Under the pieces are notes generated by a model. The model had not been told where the DNA came from, ran no database searches, and saw only the letters and a program-made list of their open reading frames with translations. Made by a program: the position numbers and the translations under genes. From G963677445 sp963678275 (GTDB lineage: Bacteria > Bacteroidota > Ignavibacteria > Ignavibacteriales > Melioribacteraceae): DNA of 64,000 nt. Position 1 is the stretch's first letter; every line of letters begins with the position of its first letter. The stretch spans positions 5,642,001-5,706,000 of the forward strand of contig OY782765.1 of NCBI GenBank assembly GCA_963678275.1, written 5' to 3'. This document shows positions 1 through 8,512 of this stretch, one piece after another.

Positions 1-1
1 A

Positions 2-2170
2 CTTACCTGGGCGCCCGATAACAAGCGGATAGCTCTTTCGACGAAAAGTGACGGATTTGACCGCATATATATTATGGATGTTGAAACCGAGGATGGTTAT
101 GAACTTCCCTTCTCACTCAACGGAGTCGAAAGTGTTAACTGGTCGCCCGACGGACGTTTTATCGCGTTTAACGGCAGTGATTCAAAACAATCCGATATAT
201 ATATATGGGATATGGATCAGGAAAAACTGATAAATCTTACAAATGATATCTTTTCCGATTTTGATCCGGTCTGGGGACCTGAGAGTAAGAGGATTTTCTT
301 TTCTTCCGACAGACATGAATACTCCGACAAGGATTTGATTCCCAAAGATCTCAGCATGTTCGGATATGACTATCAAAAGGATATTTATTCACTTGAGCTG
401 GAAAGCGGTGAGATGGAAAGAATAACTTTCTGGCCCCTGAGTGATGAAAAAAATCCGGTGGTCTCTTCAGATGGCAGCAAGTTAATATTTGTATCTGATT
501 ATAACGGAATAGATAATATTTACAAAGTCAGTCTGGATGGTGATGAAGATGAGATTACAGAACCAAAACCTCTGACGAATTCTCTGAATGGTATAAATCA
601 GCTATCAGTTTCGCAGGATGGCAAGAAGCTTGTTTTCACCTCTCTATATGACGCGGGTTACAACGTTTATCTGCTTAATAATCCTTTCGAAATGGAACCG
701 GTTGCCGATGAGCTCGAACCGACAGTATTTATGGATATTTTAAGAAACGGACCTCCGGCTACCGGTGAGACCGTTGTGGATGAAAAAACGGTTATCGAAT
801 CCCGCACAGATACAGTCACAACAAAAGAAGAGAAGGTGGCGGTTGAAGAAAAGACTGAGGAAAGTGAAGAGGAAAACCAGGGTACGAAAATTTTCACCGG
901 ACAATATGAAGTTGAAGAGGATGGCGATACTACGGCGATAGCCAATGATTACAGTAATTTTGTATTTGGCGATGATACCTATGCTTCGGAAGAAATAGCC
1001 GATTCAACTGAAATAAAAAATCTTTTCACCGAGTCGCTGGATGACCAGGGTAACTTTCTGGTGAATAAATATAAAATAAGTTTTTCACCCGATATTGTTT
1101 ACGCGAACGCGGGTTACAGCACCTTTTACGGTCTGCTCGGAACTACAGTGCTCTCTTTCAGCGATATGCTCGGCAACCACAGAATTATTGGTGTTACAAG
1201 TTTGCAGATTGACCTGAAAAACAGTGATTATGGCGTTGCTTATTATTATCTGCCGAAAAGAATAAATTATGGCGTTGAGTTGTTTCATACAGCCCGTTTT
1301 GTTTATCTGAGCAATCAGCGCACAAGTGAGCTGCACAGGTTCAGAAATTATGGCGGAGTGCTTTCGGCAAGTTTGCCAATCAGCCGCTTCTCAAGAGTGG
1401 ATGGCAGTTTCAGTATGCTGAATATCTCAAGTGAAAACCTCGATAATCTTAATGACGCCTCAGAGCGGGTAACATATTTTATTCCCCAGGTTGGTTATGT
1501 ATATGATAACACAATGTTCGGTTATACAGCTCCTATCGAGGGAACCAGGGCAAGGATTGGATTATTCGGGAATCCCGGGTTTACCAACAGCGATCAGAGT
1601 TTTTATTCAGCATTTCTCGATTACAGAAAATATTACCGCTTCTGGTACGATAACTCCTTCGCCATAAGATTTTCTGGAGGTTACTCGGGAGGAAATAATC
1701 CTCAGAGATTTTTCCTCGGCGGAACCGAAAGCTGGATAAACAGAACTTTTGCGACCGGAGATATTCCTCTTGAAAAGGCTTCTGATTTCGCTTTCCTTTC
1801 ACCGGCGCTTCCTATGCGAGGATATGACTATGCTGAAAAGATAGGATCGAAATATTCACTTATGAATCTTGAACTGAGGATGCCCCTTATCAGGTATTTA
1901 ATAACCGGCCCAATTCCTCTTTTCCTGCGCAATATTCTCGGCGTGGCCTTTCTCGACGCCGGAACGACCTGGGATAATCATAAAGCGGTTAAATTATTCA
2001 GGAATGATGAAGAGACAGGAAAACTGAGAACCGAAGACCTGCTTCTCGGCACAGGCTATGGATTCAGGATTAACTTCATTTTTCTCTGGAGACTGGATAT
2101 TGCATGGTCATACGACATGCAGCATTTTTCGAAACCGAAATATTATTTATCTCTCGGGCTTGATTTTTAG
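2..2170 (+). CDS. TolB-like beta-propeller / Omp85-type outer-membrane protein, 5' partial
   Basis: The reading frame is open from the first codon of the window, so the true start lies upstream. The visible N-terminal part has WD40-like/TolB-type propeller repeats, each with a W-x-P-[DE]-x-[KR]-I core (WAPDNKRIA, WSPDGRFIAF, WGPESKRIFF). An acidic Glu/Thr-rich linker follows, about visible residues 215-290. The last roughly 350 residues look like a surface-antigen/Omp85 C-terminal barrel: alternating aromatic strands, the FFLGG and MRGYDY segments typical of this family, a late FLDAGTTW strand and a terminal aromatic (LGLDF). It probably sits in the outer membrane with the propeller in the periplasm. 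This propeller-barrel architecture is common in FCB genomes; its substrate is unknown. A strong hairpin terminator follows immediately. Confidence 0.8.
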   Translation, partial: LTWAPDNKRIALSTKSDGFDRIYIMDVETEDGYELPFSLNGVESVNWSPDGRFIAFNGSDSKQSDIYIWDMDQEKLINLTNDIFSDFDPVWGPESKRIFFSSDRHEYSDKDLIPKDLSMFGYDYQKDIYSLELESGEMERITFWPLSDEKNPVVSSDGSKLIFVSDYNGIDNIYKVSLDGDEDEITEPKPLTNSLNGINQLSVSQDGKKLVFTSLYDAGYNVYLLNNPFEMEPVADELEPTVFMDILRNGPPATGETVVDEKTVIESRTDTVTTKEEKVAVEEKTEESEEENQGTKIFTGQYEVEEDGDTTAIANDYSNFVFGDDTYASEEIADSTEIKNLFTESLDDQGNFLVNKYKISFSPDIVYANAGYSTFYGLLGTTVLSFSDMLGNHRIIGVTSLQIDLKNSDYGVAYYYLPKRINYGVELFHTARFVYLSNQRTSELHRFRNYGGVLSASLPISRFSRVDGSFSMLNISSENLDNLNDASERVTYFIPQVGYVYDNTMFGYTAPIEGTRARIGLFGNPGFTNSDQSFYSAFLDYRKYYRFWYDNSFAIRFSGGYSGGNNPQRFFLGGTESWINRTFATGDIPLEKASDFAFLSPALPMRGYDYAEKIGSKYSLMNLELRMPLIRYLITGPIPLFLRNILGVAFLDAGTTWDNHKAVKLFRNDEETGKLRTEDLLLGTGYGFRINFIFLWRLDIAWSYDMQHFSKPKYYLSLGLDF

Positions 2171-2190
2171 AGAAGTTAATTGAAATTGAT

Positions 2191-2240
2191 AAAGCCCTTT
2201 TCTGTTTTATTTTGGCTAAAACAGAAAAGGGCTTTTTTTA
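2191..2240. terminator. Bidirectional intrinsic terminator between convergent genes
   Basis: A perfect 19-bp inverted repeat (2191-2209 and 2217-2235) with a 7-base loop. The arms begin AAA and end TTT, giving U-rich tails on both strands. It sits between the propeller/barrel gene (+) and fmdB (-) and touches the fmdB stop codon, so it probably terminates both. Confidence 0.9.
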
Positions 2241-2531
2241 TGCGCTCTTTTTGACAGGTTCGGCTTTCTTTTCTTTCGCGGCAGGTTTTGATTCTGCCGG
2301 GGTGGAGGCAGTTGATGAAGAGGGTGTTGTGCTTCCGCTTCGTTTACTTCCGTTTTTATAATCGGTTATATAAAAGCCCGATCCCTTAAATATCGGAGGG
2401 CTTCCTGCCCCGATAAGCCTTTTTACATTACCTCCGCAACTGGGGCAGACTTTCACAGGCTCATCACTCATCTTTTGAAACAGTTCGAAACTGTATTCAC
2501 AATCTTTACATTTGTAATCATAAGTAGGCAT
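2238..2531 (-). CDS. FmdB-type zinc ribbon protein
   Basis: A 97-residue protein starting MPTYDYKC with two zinc-ribbon knuckles, CKDC near residue 8 and CPSCGG near residue 32. This is the FmdB/regulatory zinc-ribbon family signature, including the conserved MPxYxYxC start and the GSGFYxTDY segment. The C-terminal third is a low-complexity Ser/Thr/Pro tail ending in Lys/Glu/Ala. Family members are small putative regulators of unknown target. It is transcribed alone, convergent with the upstream gene and divergent from the lipoprotein gene downstream in the map. Confidence 0.88.
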   Translation of the reverse strand: MPTYDYKCKDCEYSFELFQKMSDEPVKVCPSCGGNVKRLIGAGSPPIFKGSGFYITDYKNGSKRSGSTTPSSSTASTPAESKPAAKEKKAEPVKKSA

Positions 2532-2615
2532 CTTTAACCTCGATTAATCATCCTGAATTATCAAAACTTTAAATTTATGGAATTCTTTTATTATTTAACA
2601 CATTGGATAAAAGAT

Positions 2616-2652
2616 TTTGTTCAATGAATACAGAATAATTTTCGTAATTTTG
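2616..2652 (+). promoter_or_regulatory. Possible Bacteroidota-type promoter
   Basis: TAATTTTG at 2645-2652 fits the TAnnTTTG -7 element used by Bacteroidota. A TTTTG at 2616-2620 could be the -33 element, but the spacing of 24 bases is longer than the usual 19-21. It lies 34 bases before the lipoprotein start. Confidence 0.3.
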
Positions 2653-2686
2653 AACAGTTTTATTAAAAAAAAGTTTCCCTGTTGAT

Positions 2687-3364
2687 ATGATGAACAAAAT
2701 AAAGCCAGGTTTCATTTTTGCCGGAATAATTTTTTTTCTTTCCCTTTTAAGCGGCTGCTTAAATTATGAGCAGATCACAACTATTAAAAAAGATCATTCC
2801 GGGGTGATGTATATACATTACTGGGTTGACTGGAAAGCTGGCCAGGATACATCTTTTTATTCAAATAGCGGACTCTTTGCTCAGGACACTATCAGATCAC
2901 GTTTTGATTATGATTTTCTGGAAGTAAACGAAATAAACATGTTCATTAATTATTCCGACAGCACACGTCACGCGCAGATAAATATAGCTTTTGATGATAT
3001 CCAGCGGCTTAATGAAACAAAACCGTTCAAAGGGGCGAATTTCTCCATCGTAGAATCACCGGGTGGAACGGAAAGGTTTTCTCAGTTTATTCCCGCTTTT
3101 TTTACAGGTTATAATCTTGACGGGAAAAATTTCACCATTCAGTATACTTATTATTTGCCGGGAAAAATACTTGATCACAATGCCGATGTTAAAGAAAGAA
3201 ACAAACTGATATGGGAAAGCGATCTCGCCACTATCAAGAGCGGCAAATTTATTTACGCGGTATATGTCCCTTTTAAACTGAAGGAAACGCCTGTGTGGGT
3301 ATATATACTCGCCTCAATTGTGCTGATGGTGGTGCTGGTTTATCTTTTCAGCAAAAAGAAGTAG
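2687..3364 (+). CDS. Lipoprotein of unknown function with C-terminal membrane anchor
   Basis: A 225-residue protein. The N-terminus is a lipoprotein signal peptide with hydrophobic core and lipobox LSGC, acylated Cys at residue 24. The C-terminus has one clear transmembrane helix (about residues 202-221) followed by Lys-Lys-Lys. The roughly 175 residues between them have no motif I recognise and would lie outside the cytoplasmic membrane. The combination of a lipid anchor and a C-terminal helix ending in basic residues suggests both ends sit in the inner membrane. Two adjacent Met codons (2687, 2690) are possible starts. No operon partner is close. Confidence 0.75.
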   Translation: MMNKIKPGFIFAGIIFFLSLLSGCLNYEQITTIKKDHSGVMYIHYWVDWKAGQDTSFYSNSGLFAQDTIRSRFDYDFLEVNEINMFINYSDSTRHAQINIAFDDIQRLNETKPFKGANFSIVESPGGTERFSQFIPAFFTGYNLDGKNFTIQYTYYLPGKILDHNADVKERNKLIWESDLATIKSGKFIYAVYVPFKLKETPVWVYILASIVLMVVLVYLFSKKK

Positions 3365-3515
3365 AGGTGCAGGATGAAATTATTAACAAAATGGTATAAT
3401 CCCGGCAAAGAATAATATCATCCAAATTTAACAATTCTATGGGTTTGGAGATAAATAACATTTTCAGATAGATTTAGCGAAATGAATTAGGTGAAAAATC
3501 AAAACGCTATACGAA

Positions 3516-5192
3516 CTACTTTTGTGATAATATCCTGTCTGTTGATGAAATAGATTTTCTATTTCTTAAAATGCGTCTGTCACGAAGTTTCTGCCAAACT
3601 TTATTCAGTGTATGTATTTCTTTATCTGAAAAGCCCCATCCGTTTTTTAATATGGATTCATCATTGATTTTCAGGACTTTATCGATCTTTTTTTCTCTCA
3701 ATAATTTATTTACTAAATCAAAATCGAGGTCAAGACTTTTTTTATGAGGCAGTGGCAAATTTTCGGCTTCACTGGGCTCGAATGTAAGGACCCCGCCTCC
3801 ATAACTTCTGCCCATGATTTCCGAAAATGCGAATGTCAATGAGTTTGTAAAACCGGCGATTAAAGATTTTTGATTTTCGCCGTTGAGGAATTTTATTCTA
3901 TGAAGGGTGTCAGTATTTGTTGCGCTGCATTCATTAAGTACTAATTTTGGGAAGGAATGCACTTGTCTGAGCATGAAAGCATCCGGTTTCCAAATGGAGG
4001 GAACTACCCACCATTTTTGACGAATACTACATTTATAGCCCAAGTGATAATTATTCTCTTCTCCAATTTTAATATATTTTTTAATTTCTGGCGGTAGTTT
4101 TTCAAAGTCGCCATCCGGAGGAGTAAGCAGAAAATTAGGGAAGTTCTTTTCTATTAATTTTTCCCAGTCTTGTTCATCAATGATAACTCCCGCTAAATGA
4201 TTTGCTTTACCAACGATACGTGATGTAAATGTGTTTAAGCCGAACTCATCCACCTGATTTTTAGATAATACGAAAAATTTATTCTGACCCGTAACTATGC
4301 CAACATCGACTTGATAAAAATTCTTTGCGAGCGGAATATTAGAATTTTTCCTTATATGCCTGATTAAATCCAGTTCATAACCGGTAAGGTAATACTGTAT
4401 CCATTTTTCACTGGAATGATCAAGCTCTTTACTATGATTATTAGCTGGTATATTAAAATTACTGAGTGAGGAAATATCATTTAACTCTGAGATATTAATA
4501 TAGTGTTTATCAATTAATTTCTTTTCGAAAAGAAGGAGCACTACTTCTTGTTGAATACTCGGGAAGATCAATTTGTTGAATGTAAGAATATGAATTTTGG
4601 AAAACTCTCTGGAAAGGAATCTTCTGGTTTCAGCAGCATAATTTACCTGAAATAATTCCGCGGGTATTACCATTCCAAGCCTTCCATTTTCGTTTAATAA
4701 TGTTGCTGACAGAACTAAAAACGGAATCCAGGCATTTGTGAGTCGGGATGGTTTTAAACCAGCTTCTTTCATAAGTTGAAAAGCATATGCTCGTTGAGTG
4801 TCGGGGAAATCCTGGTATCTGATGAAAGGTGGATTACCAACGATACTATCAAATTTTGTTTGAAGCGGGTTTTCATAAATATATTTGAAAAAATCACCGA
4901 TATTCAGATTGATGTTATCTCTTATTTCCGGCGGGATTTTTAGCGCTTCGTTCTCATTTAGCTCAATGGCCTGTATGTCAAACTTATTTAACTTTGAATT
5001 AAGGGTTTTAACTCTCTTAAAAATACTTTTTAAAAATGCTCCATCGCCACAACTTGGTTCTAATATAGTTTTAGTTTCAGGTTGGACAGCCCAATTAGTT
5101 ATAAAGTCAGTTGCCTGGTCAGGAGTGTAGTAGCCTCCACGCAATTTTTTTTCTTTTTTATCTTCAAATTTTATGTTTTTATCCTTTATCAT
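3516..5192 (-). CDS. Type II gamma-class N6-adenine DNA methyltransferase
   Basis: An Eco57I/TaqI-like DNA adenine methyltransferase of about 558 residues. In order, it has the GYYTP motif X region, the SAM-binding motif I (LEPSCGDG, about residues 44-51 from the start chosen here) and catalytic motif IV NPPF (about 120-123). A long C-terminal half follows, likely the target-recognition domain. The open frame extends upstream to 5255, but the ATG at 5192 is preferred: it has an AAGG about ten bases upstream and overlaps the end of the neighbouring gene by 14 bases, as expected for translational coupling. It probably protects the host DNA site cut by the endonuclease encoded upstream. No nuclease motif is evident in the protein itself. 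Confidence 0.85.
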   Translation of the reverse strand: MIKDKNIKFEDKKEKKLRGGYYTPDQATDFITNWAVQPETKTILEPSCGDGAFLKSIFKRVKTLNSKLNKFDIQAIELNENEALKIPPEIRDNINLNIGDFFKYIYENPLQTKFDSIVGNPPFIRYQDFPDTQRAYAFQLMKEAGLKPSRLTNAWIPFLVLSATLLNENGRLGMVIPAELFQVNYAAETRRFLSREFSKIHILTFNKLIFPSIQQEVVLLLFEKKLIDKHYINISELNDISSLSNFNIPANNHSKELDHSSEKWIQYYLTGYELDLIRHIRKNSNIPLAKNFYQVDVGIVTGQNKFFVLSKNQVDEFGLNTFTSRIVGKANHLAGVIIDEQDWEKLIEKNFPNFLLTPPDGDFEKLPPEIKKYIKIGEENNYHLGYKCSIRQKWWVVPSIWKPDAFMLRQVHSFPKLVLNECSATNTDTLHRIKFLNGENQKSLIAGFTNSLTFAFSEIMGRSYGGGVLTFEPSEAENLPLPHKKSLDLDFDLVNKLLREKKIDKVLKINDESILKNGWGFSDKEIHTLNKVWQKLRDRRILRNRKSISSTDRILSQK

Positions 5193-5979
5193 GTGGCGGC
5201 AGACCTTTGTATCTTTCAATATATATATTATATAAAATTTCAGAAAATCTTTCAATTCTCAAATTTGAATTATTTAGCGGAATATCAAGGGCTATTTCTC
5301 CTGTTTCAGGATCCCAGACTACCAGTGATATCACCTCGGCGAGATGATTTTGATTTATTACATTCTTTCTTGTGCCTAATCGCTCTAAAGTTCTGATAAT
5401 ATCAAATTCCTGAGCTTTGGAAAGCGCGGGAAGAGGAATCGCAATTAGAAAAGCAACAATGGCATATGGAAACCTGGTATGAACAGTGCTGGCTTCAGTA
5501 GCGAGGTCATTTATCATGTTTTGCCAATTTTTCCTGACACTGTCAATATCATTGAGCGTTTTGCTATCATACGCAATTCTTAATCCATCCGGTCGGTAGG
5601 CAATGTCAAAGTTTTGCGGCCTGATTCCTCCAATGACTCTCGTATCATCTCTTTCAACACAATTTGCTTTTGGAGGAAGAAGTGAGTTGCTACTCAAAGG
5701 TGATTCGACCGGAATATCTCCAAGCATATTTGCCAGCGCGTTCGAAACCGCGGGATCAAGAACCAACTTCCCAAAATCCATGGATTGCTTGCGGTCAAAA
5801 CGATTTGACTGTTTTTTCTTGTCCGCCGAGCCAATCTCACTTAACCATTTTGTTCCCCAATTGCGTAGTAAGTCTTGATCGAATTTAATTTCGGGCATAG
5901 AATCTTTTAATGTAGACATAAAATTCCAGTTTTTTGAAGGGAATATACGCAAAGTAATATAATCCTTCAATTTGCGCAT
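5179..5979 (-). CDS. Putative type II restriction endonuclease
   Basis: Up to 266 residues, the typical size of a type II restriction enzyme. It lies immediately upstream of the DNA methyltransferase and overlaps it by 14 bases. The segment FDIAYRPDG followed by RIAYDSK gives Asp125 then Asp138-x-Lys140, a good fit to a PD-(D/E)XK catalytic core. I do not recognise the family or its recognition site, so function is inferred from context, length and this motif. The first 20 residues may not be translated: the ATG at 5919 (Met21) has a GGA six bases upstream, whereas the ATG at 5979 has no visible ribosome binding site. Confidence 0.68.
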   Translation of the reverse strand: MRKLKDYITLRIFPSKNWNFMSTLKDSMPEIKFDQDLLRNWGTKWLSEIGSADKKKQSNRFDRKQSMDFGKLVLDPAVSNALANMLGDIPVESPLSSNSLLPPKANCVERDDTRVIGGIRPQNFDIAYRPDGLRIAYDSKTLNDIDSVRKNWQNMINDLATEASTVHTRFPYAIVAFLIAIPLPALSKAQEFDIIRTLERLGTRKNVINQNHLAEVISLVVWDPETGEIALDIPLNNSNLRIERFSEILYNIYIERYKGLPPHDKG

Positions 5980-6208
5980 TCAAATATCCGGTAGGAAGTC
6001 AAAATCCACGTAAACCGGTAAAATCTTTTTTGTGAAATTTAGTTGATGTTTGAGTTTGTCGACCTCGAAATGGCGGCGTCGAAAAAAGTGGCGGAAGACT
6101 TGAGATGTTCCTCAAAAGTGTCCCCTTTATTTCTCAGCTACAGGGACTTAAACAAATCAGCCGACCGGCATTCGTATTACCATTATCTCAGCCGGTCTTA
6201 AGTCTTGA

Positions 6209-6892
6209 TTATGACTCAGGGCGTAATGCGTCAATGATCAGAGAGGTATAATTAAGCTTTCCATTTTTATTTCTTTTATCGAATCGTTTGGAGCGATGTA
6301 TTTTTCCTGAGGCGGGATTCCATTCGGTGAAGTGAAAAACGCCATCTTTATCAAAATATTCGAGCGGTGAGGGGGTAAGTCCGGCATCCAGGATAAGGGC
6401 TGATAATGTTTCAACATTCATTAATACTTTATGATCCGCGGCGCCGGGACCGGTTCCTCCCGGTTTTACCTGGTCGATATAATTTTCACCGGGGAAATAA
6501 CCGTCAGGTACCGCAATACGGAAATATCCTCCCGGTCTGAGGTATTTTGCTGCAAATAAAAGGGCCGTTTTAATTTCGGCAGATTCAAGATGCTCAATTA
6601 CATGCTCGGCCAGAATAACATCAATGGAAGCGGGTTCAAAATATTTTGCCCAATCCTTTCCGTTCGTTATATCGAAAAAAGATTGCTGGGTGGGTATCCA
6701 TCCCTTCTGATATTCATTGGCCGCCCCGATAACAATTTTCAGGGGGGTGTTTGTCTTCCTTCTCTTAAGGCGGAAGATGCCATAAAGTGCGTGGGGCAGA
6801 GTCCACACAAAATATATAAACCGGTAAATCCGTGGCATACCGGTTCTCAAACGTGAAACAATTCCCTGGTGAAAAGCTGAAATAATTTTCAT
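6209..6892 (-). CDS. Predicted SAM-dependent methyltransferase (COG4627-like)
   Basis: A 227-residue protein with a reduced class I methyltransferase fold. The N-terminal basic segment leads to VIGAANEYQKGW, then to an EHVIEHLE motif, a LRPGGYFRIAVPDG strand-loop and a C-terminal FHFTEWNP segment. This arrangement (a degenerate glycine motif, E-H-V-I-E-H and LRPGG-AVPDG) is that of predicted methyltransferases often found in surface-polysaccharide or glycosylation contexts. The substrate cannot be read from the sequence. It stands alone, flanked by the restriction-modification pair and a repeat-rich gap. Confidence 0.72.
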   Translation of the reverse strand: MKIISAFHQGIVSRLRTGMPRIYRFIYFVWTLPHALYGIFRLKRRKTNTPLKIVIGAANEYQKGWIPTQQSFFDITNGKDWAKYFEPASIDVILAEHVIEHLESAEIKTALLFAAKYLRPGGYFRIAVPDGYFPGENYIDQVKPGGTGPGAADHKVLMNVETLSALILDAGLTPSPLEYFDKDGVFHFTEWNPASGKIHRSKRFDKRNKNGKLNYTSLIIDALRPES

Positions 6893-7710
6893 TATGCAAA
6901 GATAAAGAAAACGGTTTTAATTTCTCTCGGGGAATGCCGGTCTTATTCCCGGCATGACCATTACCGAATCGGTAATGTGCCAGATTTTTTCAGCAATATT
7001 TTACTGTTGATATTAATTACGAATTGCATCCTTGCCCTTTTGCGTAGAATTTGACTCCTTACGGAGTAATCATAATCCCACCCCGTAAAACAAAATGAAC
7101 AACCTTACCGCCGTCACCAATCCGGTCATCCTACTCTTACTCTGATTTTTTAATACCGATACGCAAAAAAAAGGCAATAAGGTTGGAATTTTTGCGCGCC
7201 TGCAATTGCTATTAAGGTTAAAAGATTAAAGAATAAGGTTTTTTTTTAACCTCTGCAACTTTATGTGAGGAAAAGCCGATTTCGATAACGACTTCGATTT
7301 GGATTTCGCCGGGGTTAATATCCTTTTAATCCCCCCGCAATCCTGTTCTGAGTTTTTTCCGTATCCATCAGCGAAATCCGCGTAATAAGAAAAATCCGCG
7401 GTCCTCTTCTAATTGTTAATTGAAATTTTGCCATTTTGCATAGAATTTAACTTTATACGGAGTAATCGAAAACTGGCGAGCCAGAAACAATAAACATGTC
7501 CGGTGGCTGAGCGGAGTCGAAGCCCCGCCGCTGGCTTCGACTCCGCTCAGCCACCGTCTAAGACTTATAGAAACCATGCCATTTTGCCTGGAATTTAAGT
7601 CCTAACGGACTATGCAGTTTTATTCCCGGCTGTGCCGGCAAATGAATACTTCAATTGAACAGAAAAAATCATAAAAATTTTTCTGAAAATATCTTTAAAG
7701 CCTTTTTTTG
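6893..7710. repeat. Gene-free block of dispersed repeats
   Basis: No supported gene. It holds three diverged copies of the dispersed element carrying a CCATTTTGCGTAGAATTT core, at 7035-7071, 7431-7467 and 7579-7612. Each is followed by an ACTCC-type hairpin. It also contains a perfect palindrome (listed separately) and an AATCCGCG-rich stretch near 7370-7405 that resembles hairpins elsewhere in the window. Confidence 0.7.
7501..7556. repeat. Perfect 24-bp inverted repeat (REP-like hairpin)
   Basis: Arms 7501-7524 and 7533-7556 are exactly complementary with an 8-base loop. The arm contains GGCTGAGCGGAGTCGAAGCC. Partial relatives occur near 40362 (GGTGGCTGAGC) and near 46316, so this is a dispersed palindromic element. 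There is no T-tract, so it is not a simple terminator. Confidence 0.85.
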
Positions 7711-7739
7711 TTGACAAGCCGGGAAAAGTATTGTATATT
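7711..7739 (+). promoter_or_regulatory. Sigma70-like promoter of the tetR gene
   Basis: TTGACA at 7711-7716 and TATATT at 7734-7739 are separated by exactly 17 bases. The predicted transcription start falls on the neighbouring pseudo-palindrome at 7751-7763, so repressor binding there would block initiation. Confidence 0.75.
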
Positions 7740-7750
7740 CGCACATAAAA

Positions 7751-7763
7751 TGACCGACAGTCA
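7751..7763. promoter_or_regulatory. Putative TetR operator 1
   Basis: TGACCGACAGTCA is a pseudo-palindrome with TGAC/GTCA half-sites, just downstream of the -10 element. Its reverse complement closely matches the site before tolC: the shared pattern is TGACCnnCAGTCA. This is what an autorepressed TetR regulon would show. Confidence 0.65.
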
Positions 7764-7798
7764 GTGTATTTAATAAAGTTGAAAAGATTGAATTTATT

Positions 7799-8452
7799 AT
7801 GGGAATAGCGGAAAGAAGAGAAAGGGAAAAGGAACAGAGGAAACAGGCGATAATCGACGCTGCCGAAAAGGTGTTTTTTTCGAAAGGATTTGAGAATGCC
7901 ACTGTGGATGATATCGCGAATGAGGCCGAATTCAGCAAAGGCACTTTGTATCTGTATTTTAAAAGCAAAGAGGAGATATACCTGGCGATTATTCTGCGCG
8001 GCATGAAACTTATGGGTGAGATATTTGAAGCGCGGCTTAAAAAATCTTTAACAGGCCTCGAAACTGTCAGAGAGCTTGGACGGGGTTATATGGAGTTTTA
8101 TTTCAAGTATCCTGAATATATGAATGCCATGATGTATTATGAGAATATGGAAATTTTACTGGAAAACGAAAAAGGATACGCAGACTGTGATGATTTTTAT
8201 ACCAAAACCACCGGTGAGACTTTCAAGAGTCTTGACATTTTGGTTGAGTCGATTGAAAGGGGAATTAAGGATGGCTCGGTAAGCAAAGAGCTTGATCCGG
8301 TAAAAACCGCGATTATTCTATGGGGAGAAATAACCGGCATGCTCATGGTAGCTTCAATGAAAAAAAGCATACTTGAGAAAAAATTTAATGTTACAGCAGA
8401 AGAAATACTTGAAGAATACTTAAAATATACAGCCAGGGCGCTTGCGCCCTAA
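7799..8452 (+). CDS. TetR-family transcriptional repressor of an RND efflux operon
   Basis: A 217-residue protein with the canonical TetR N-terminus: a basic helix, then a helix-turn-helix at about residues 34-53 (TVDDIANEAEFSKGTLYLYF), then KSKEEI. The C-terminal domain, about residues 65-217, would bind ligand and dimerise. The gene immediately precedes tolC, adaptor and RND permease genes in the same direction, so it most likely represses that efflux pump and itself. Matching pseudo-palindromes upstream of this gene and of tolC support this. The ribosome binding site is weak. Confidence 0.9.
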   Translation: MGIAERREREKEQRKQAIIDAAEKVFFSKGFENATVDDIANEAEFSKGTLYLYFKSKEEIYLAIILRGMKLMGEIFEARLKKSLTGLETVRELGRGYMEFYFKYPEYMNAMMYYENMEILLENEKGYADCDDFYTKTTGETFKSLDILVESIERGIKDGSVSKELDPVKTAIILWGEITGMLMVASMKKSILEKKFNVTAEEILEEYLKYTARALAP

Positions 8453-8469
8453 AAAATTTTAAAGTTCCC

Positions 8470-8482
8470 TGACTGATGGTCA
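8470..8482. promoter_or_regulatory. Putative TetR operator 2, before the efflux operon
   Basis: TGACTGATGGTCA lies in the 60-base gap between tetR and tolC. Read on the other strand it is TGACCATCAGTCA, matching operator 1 at 11 of 13 positions. Its position suggests independent control of the pump genes. Confidence 0.62.
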
Positions 8483-8512
8483 AAAATTTTTACTTAGTTT
8501 AGGAGATAATAT

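Noticed and set aside
667..945. Ser-rich minus-strand ORF
   Set aside because: Antisense of the Glu/Thr-rich linker of the propeller/barrel protein.
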